Part shown: in pieces, positions 15,804 to 18,268 of the stretch
Layout: every line of letters starts with the position of its first letter
How positions within the stretch are numbered: position 1 is the stretch's first letter
Source of the DNA: DASRJW01 sp964567755
Lineage (GTDB): Bacteria > Krumholzibacteriota > Krumholzibacteriia > G020349025
Assembly: GCA_964567755.1 (NCBI GenBank)
Contig: CAZMNW010000059.1
Location: 1-18,268, forward strand
Length of the DNA stretch: 18,268 bases
Direction of reading: 5' to 3'
The notes under the pieces: generated by a model
Told to the model about the DNA's origin: nothing
Databases searched by the model: none
Seen by the model: only the letters and a program-made list of their open reading frames with translations
Program-made: the position numbers and the translations under genes

Positions 15804-16103
15804 TGGGCTGGTCGGCACGAGGGAGAAGCGTGGCCGTGGGGGTGTGCATCCATGCGCTGCTGAGTTCCTGACCCAAGCCCAGCTTCCCCATGGGCCTGGC
15901 CACCCCCACGGCCCAGGCTCGAATCGAAGGGGGCGCCGTCGTGTGCCAAGTCACAGCCCCCGCGTTCGGGGAAGGGAGGAAACGACGGCACCCCGGTTCC
16001 GCTCGGGACGTTGGTCCACGGATCATCGCGGAACCGTGGACCGCTCGGCTATCCGTAGGGTTGCTGATTTTTTTCCATACGGTCGCGCTACGAGAAGCCG
16101 GGG
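15804..16103. other. Convergent non-coding gap
   Basis: 300 bp between the second paralog (+) and the response regulator (-). It is GC-rich, with no believable reading frame and no tRNA cloverleaf. It contains one clear hairpin (16013-16042, listed separately) and a run of seven T (16068-16074) that lacks a strong stem immediately before it. Confidence 0.5.
16013..16042. terminator. 9-bp hairpin in the convergent gap, possible terminator
   Basis: GGTCCACGG (16013-16021) pairs perfectly with CCGTGGACC (16034-16042) around a 12-nt loop. A T7 run follows on the + strand only 25 nt later, and none follows on the minus strand, so intrinsic termination is not certain. Its position between two converging genes favours a 3'-end role. 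Confidence 0.4.
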
Positions 16104-16859
16104 CTACGGGGTCTCGGCCGCGGGCGGGGACTCGCTCAAGCTGCCGCCGTCCGGCCCAAGGCCGTTTGGCTCCGGCTCCGCGACCCCCGCCGCGAGGTCC
16201 GAATCCAGATTGTCGGTCGCAATCAAGCCCCATTTCGCGGCGTATCGCACCAGCTCTGCCTGGTTTTCCAGGACCAGCTTCTCCATCACGTGCGCGCGGT
16301 GCGTCTCCACCGTTCGCGTGCTGATGAACAAGCGCTTGCCGGTCTGCTGATTGGTGTTGCCCTCGGCCACCAGCTGCAACACTTCTTTCTCTCGATTGGT
16401 GAGCAAGTCGTAGGAGGTCGTGGCCTTGCTCGCCGTCTTCTTCATGTAGGCCTCGATGGCCATCTGGGAGAAAGGCGGGCTCAAATACATGCGCCCTGCG
16501 ACGACTTCGCGCATCGCGAACACCAGGTCCTTCACATTGGCGTGTTTGAGCACATATGCCGACGCACCGTTCTTCAATGCCCGCACGACATAGCTCGGAT
16601 CCTGGTGCATGGACAGCACCAACACCCGCGTGCGTGGAAACCGGTTTTGGACGCGACGCAAGACTTCGAGACCGTTCAGTCCCGGCATCATGAGATCGAG
16701 CAACACGATGTCGGGCCGGTGCTTCTCGATCATCTGCAGCGCCGCGAGTCCGTTTTCGGCATCGCCGACCAATTCGAAGTCCGGCTCCACCTCGAGGAGA
16801 TTGCGCAACAATTGGCGCACGATCGTATGGTCGTCGACCAGCAGGATGCGCACTTTCAT
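16104..16859 (-). CDS. NarL/FixJ-family response regulator (receiver + LuxR-type HTH)
   Basis: 251 aa, ATG at 16859-16857, GGAGG at 16870-16866 on this strand. Receiver domain (1-120): acidic pair Asp9-Asp10, phosphoacceptor Asp55 in IVLLDLMMPG, switch Ser83 in VLVLSMHQ, Lys105 in YVLKHA. A linker (about 121-150) leads to the GerE/LuxR-type helix-turn-helix (152-212) with LTNREKEVLQLVAEGNTN and the recognition-helix region ISTRTVETHRAHVMEKL. The scaffold segment reads QQTGKRLFIS where most relatives have KEIAxxL. A low-complexity acidic tail of about 40 residues follows the HTH, longer than usual. The start overlaps the kinase stop (ATGA), so the two are a translationally coupled two-component pair. 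Target genes cannot be read from the window. Confidence 0.93.
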   Translation of the reverse strand: MKVRILLVDDHTIVRQLLRNLLEVEPDFELVGDAENGLAALQMIEKHRPDIVLLDLMMPGLNGLEVLRRVQNRFPRTRVLVLSMHQDPSYVVRALKNGASAYVLKHANVKDLVFAMREVVAGRMYLSPPFSQMAIEAYMKKTASKATTSYDLLTNREKEVLQLVAEGNTNQQTGKRLFISTRTVETHRAHVMEKLVLENQAELVRYAAKWGLIATDNLDSDLAAGVAEPEPNGLGPDGGSLSESPPAAETP

Positions 16860-18112
16860 GCTCCGCCTCCCTCACACGGCCGCACCCAGTGCCGCAACGG
16901 CAAGCGCACGGTGATGTGCGTCCCGCGCGCCGGCACCGAATCGATCAGCATCTCGCCGCCGAGCAACGCCACGCGCTCGCGCATGCCCGCCAGGCCGCTT
17001 GCCCGCGACGCGCGGCAGCCATTGGGATCGAAACCCTGCCCGGCGTCTTCGATCTGCAACCCCAGGACGGCACCATCACACACCGCATGCACATCGACCA
17101 CGCCCACACCGGAATGGCGCGCGACGTTGGTGAGCGCCTCCTGCACGATACGATAAGCGGCAGTCTCCATCTCGGCGTGGAAGCGTTCGTCCAAACCACG
17201 GTGCTCGAAGCGCACGTTCACCTGTGTCTGCTTGGTGAAGCGCTCGAACATCCAGAACAGAGTTGGCAGGAGGCCCAGGTCGTCGAGCATCGACGGCCGC
17301 AATTCGAGTGACAGGTCGCGCACCTTCTGCATGAGCTCGGCGACGAGAGATCGGGCTTCCTGCGCCACACCGTGGCGCTCGCCCGGACATTCGCGCACCG
17401 ATTGCAGCAGGAAGTTGAGACAGGTGAGCGACTGGCCGACCTCATCGTGCAGCTCACGGGCGATCTTACGGCGCTCTTGTTCCTGGACCTCGACGAAGTG
17501 CGCGGACACTGCGCGCGCGCGTTGCTGTTCGGTGCGCGCTTCTTCCGCTTCGCTCACGTCCAAGAGCACGCCCTGGATCTGCAGCGGCCCCGCCGGACCA
17601 TCGCGCACCATGACGGCTTCGTCGTGGAACCACAGCTCGGCGCCATCGCGCGCCACCATGCGGTAGCGGCAGCGCAACGGCTCGCCGCCCTGTTGAAAAA
17701 GCCGCCGGGCACGGAGGATTCGCTCGCGATCGCCCGCGTGCACGCGCGCGAGCCAGAAGTCGGGGTCCGTCAACCATTCTTCGGGGGAGAATCCGAGCTT
17801 CGCCTCGATCTGCGGACTGATGTAGAGCGTCTTCCCCAGGGCTGCGGGGTCGGTGACGTAGCTGATCACGGGAAGTTTCTCCACCAGCGTGCGAAACCGG
17901 GTCACGGCCTGCGCGAGCTTGGCGTCGGTTTCGACGAGTTCGGTCACGTCGCTCACGATGCCGGCCACGCGCGAAACGCGTCCCACCGCGCCGAGGATTG
18001 GGAACAGCCGCATCCGTGCCCAACGCACCGAGCCGTCCGGCCACAGCAAACGCATTTCCAACGACTGGCGGAAGGTAAAGTCGCTGGGTTCGCCCCTGCA
18101 GGCGGCAACCAT
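16856..18112 (-). CDS. PAS-containing sensor histidine kinase (NarX/LiaS-like HPK7), N-terminus cut off by an insertion sequence
   Basis: 418 aa counted from the first ATG (18112-18110). Residues 1-62 are the second half of a PAS/PAC fold (MRLLWPDGSVRWARMRLF, GIVSDVTEL), followed by a complete PAS (about 70-190: VISYVTDP, YISPQIEAKLGFSPEEW, RYRMVARDGAELWF), the HisKA_3 dimerisation domain with phosphoacceptor His222 in ARELHDEVGQSLT, and an HATPase_c domain: N-box around Asn329 (EALTNVARHS), G1 DAGQGFD (356-362), G2 GLAGMRER (373-380), and GTHITVRLPL at the end. No membrane helix remains. The frame runs open upstream of the ATG (RRSYEA) to about 18130, then enters the insertion sequence and stops at TGA (18145-18143). 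The original gene was evidently longer; the remnant keeps the catalytic core and could be translated from the internal ATG. Confidence 0.88.
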   Translation of the reverse strand: MVAACRGEPSDFTFRQSLEMRLLWPDGSVRWARMRLFPILGAVGRVSRVAGIVSDVTELVETDAKLAQAVTRFRTLVEKLPVISYVTDPAALGKTLYISPQIEAKLGFSPEEWLTDPDFWLARVHAGDRERILRARRLFQQGGEPLRCRYRMVARDGAELWFHDEAVMVRDGPAGPLQIQGVLLDVSEAEEARTEQQRARAVSAHFVEVQEQERRKIARELHDEVGQSLTCLNFLLQSVRECPGERHGVAQEARSLVAELMQKVRDLSLELRPSMLDDLGLLPTLFWMFERFTKQTQVNVRFEHRGLDERFHAEMETAAYRIVQEALTNVARHSGVGVVDVHAVCDGAVLGLQIEDAGQGFDPNGCRASRASGLAGMRERVALLGGEMLIDSVPARGTHITVRLPLRHWVRPCEGGGA

Positions 18113-18158
18113 GGCCTCGTAGCTCCGCCTAACCCGGATTATTCACGAAGTTGAAGAC

Positions 18159-18224
18159 GAAAAAGCCTCCACGTGCTAAAAAGAGCTTGTTGACAGCAAT
18201 TCTCGGCACCGAGGAGGCTTTCTC
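18159..18224 (+). repeat. Inverted repeat masking the transposase ribosome-binding site
   Basis: The 12-mer at 18159-18170 (GAAAAAGCCTCC) is complementary, with one mismatch, to 18213-18224 (GGAGGCTTTCTC). The right arm contains most of the GAGGAGG Shine-Dalgarno of the transposase. In an RNA reading in from outside, both arms are present and can pair; a transcript starting inside the 42-nt loop would lack the left arm. Confidence 0.6.
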
Positions 18225-18268
18225 TTGGACACGAATCCTACGACAGAGTGTTTTCTGTTTCCAGGACT
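18225..18268 (+). CDS. Transposase N-terminus (partial, runs off the window)
   Basis: TTG start at 18225 with GAGGAGG 7 nt upstream; an in-frame TAA at 18177-18179 excludes any start further up. Fourteen full codons are visible: LDTNPTTECFLFPG. This resembles the N-termini of IS1380-family DDE transposases, in which a short TEC...F segment precedes a GRRxVxAxFDGG-type motif not reached here. It is transcribed away from the truncated kinase. The family call is tentative because only 14 residues are available. Confidence 0.5.
   Translation, partial: MDTNPTTECFLFPG

Larger units (their letters stand above)
13261..15804 (+). repeat. Tandem duplication of a unit of about 1.26-1.28 kb
   Basis: Two diverged copies: 13261-14541 and 14542-15797. 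The 15-mer CGCTGATCCACGCGC starts each unit (13261-13275 and 14542-14556), and CGCTGAT occurs a third time at the far end (15798-15804), where the flanking sequence then differs. Unit 2 therefore begins with a copy of the sequence just after ccsA. This layout fits duplication between two 7-nt microhomologies, one at the ccsA stop and one at the original gene's stop. Coding parts are still very similar; the intergenic leaders have diverged more. Confidence 0.75.
18128..18268 (+). mobile_element. End of an insertion sequence, probably IS1380 family (continues past the window)
   Basis: Homology to the kinase ends at about 18127 and the sequence changes to a less GC-rich leader starting CCTAACCCGGATTATTCAC, which I take as the terminal inverted repeat. 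A Shine-Dalgarno and the start of a transposase-like frame follow within 100 bp. The family assignment rests on the look of the transposase N-terminus (TTECFLFPG, like the TEC...F N-termini of IS1380 transposases) and on the compact leader. The exact boundary and the target-site duplication cannot be fixed without the other end. Confidence 0.6.

Noticed and set aside
15885..15930. Possible tRNA-like T-arm (TCGAATC) in the convergent gap
   Set aside because: No T-stem pairing around the loop and no anticodon or acceptor arm could be drawn.
18190..18218. TTGACA at 18190-18195 as a promoter for the transposase
   Set aside because: The position expected for a -10 box reads AGGAGG-like sequence (the ribosome-binding site), so there is no matching -10.

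Overview
The window is about 18 kb of GC-rich DNA from a double-membraned (Gram-negative type) bacterium. It encodes a TamA/TamB-like outer-membrane assembly pair, a beta-barrel outer-membrane protein, a periplasmic lipoprotein and a System II (ResB/CcsA) cytochrome c maturation operon. Gene style and composition, and the look of the secreted proteins ending in TWGGVKELYR, resemble uncultivated lineages such as Candidatus Eisenbacteria or neighbouring FCB/Acidobacteria-like groups. That is a recollection-based guess; no 16S or other marker gene is present to settle it.

Layout. 1-770: a small exported helical protein (+) followed by a very clear intrinsic terminator. 770-1432: a small outer-membrane beta-barrel protein (-). 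1433-1576: a divergent promoter region with two dyads. 1577-8078: tamA and tamB, 4 bp apart. 8192-8842: a two-TM HAMP-only membrane protein whose reading frame has no ordinary start codon; the best start, behind a good Shine-Dalgarno, is ATA. 9108-13266: an operon of a lipoprotein with an internal duplication, ResB and CcsA, with tight or overlapping junctions. 13381-15803: two tandem paralogous exported Cys-rich proteins; the second carries an in-frame amber codon at codon 80 but is otherwise intact. 15804-16103: a convergent non-coding gap with a 9-bp hairpin. 16104-18130 (-): a NarL/FixJ response regulator and a PAS-containing HPK7-type histidine kinase overlapping by ATGA. 18128-18268: the first part of an insertion sequence (probably IS1380 family) that has cut off the N-terminus of the kinase.

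Functional picture. Most of the window concerns the envelope: building the outer membrane (TamA/TamB, beta-barrel), attaching haem to exported cytochromes (ResB/CcsA plus lipoprotein) and exporting Cys-rich proteins of unknown role. I found no defence system, CRISPR array, tRNA or rRNA. The most unusual items are the amber-interrupted tandem paralog and the microhomology that explains its duplication, the ATA start, the IS-truncated kinase, and the inverted repeat in the IS end that covers the transposase ribosome-binding site.
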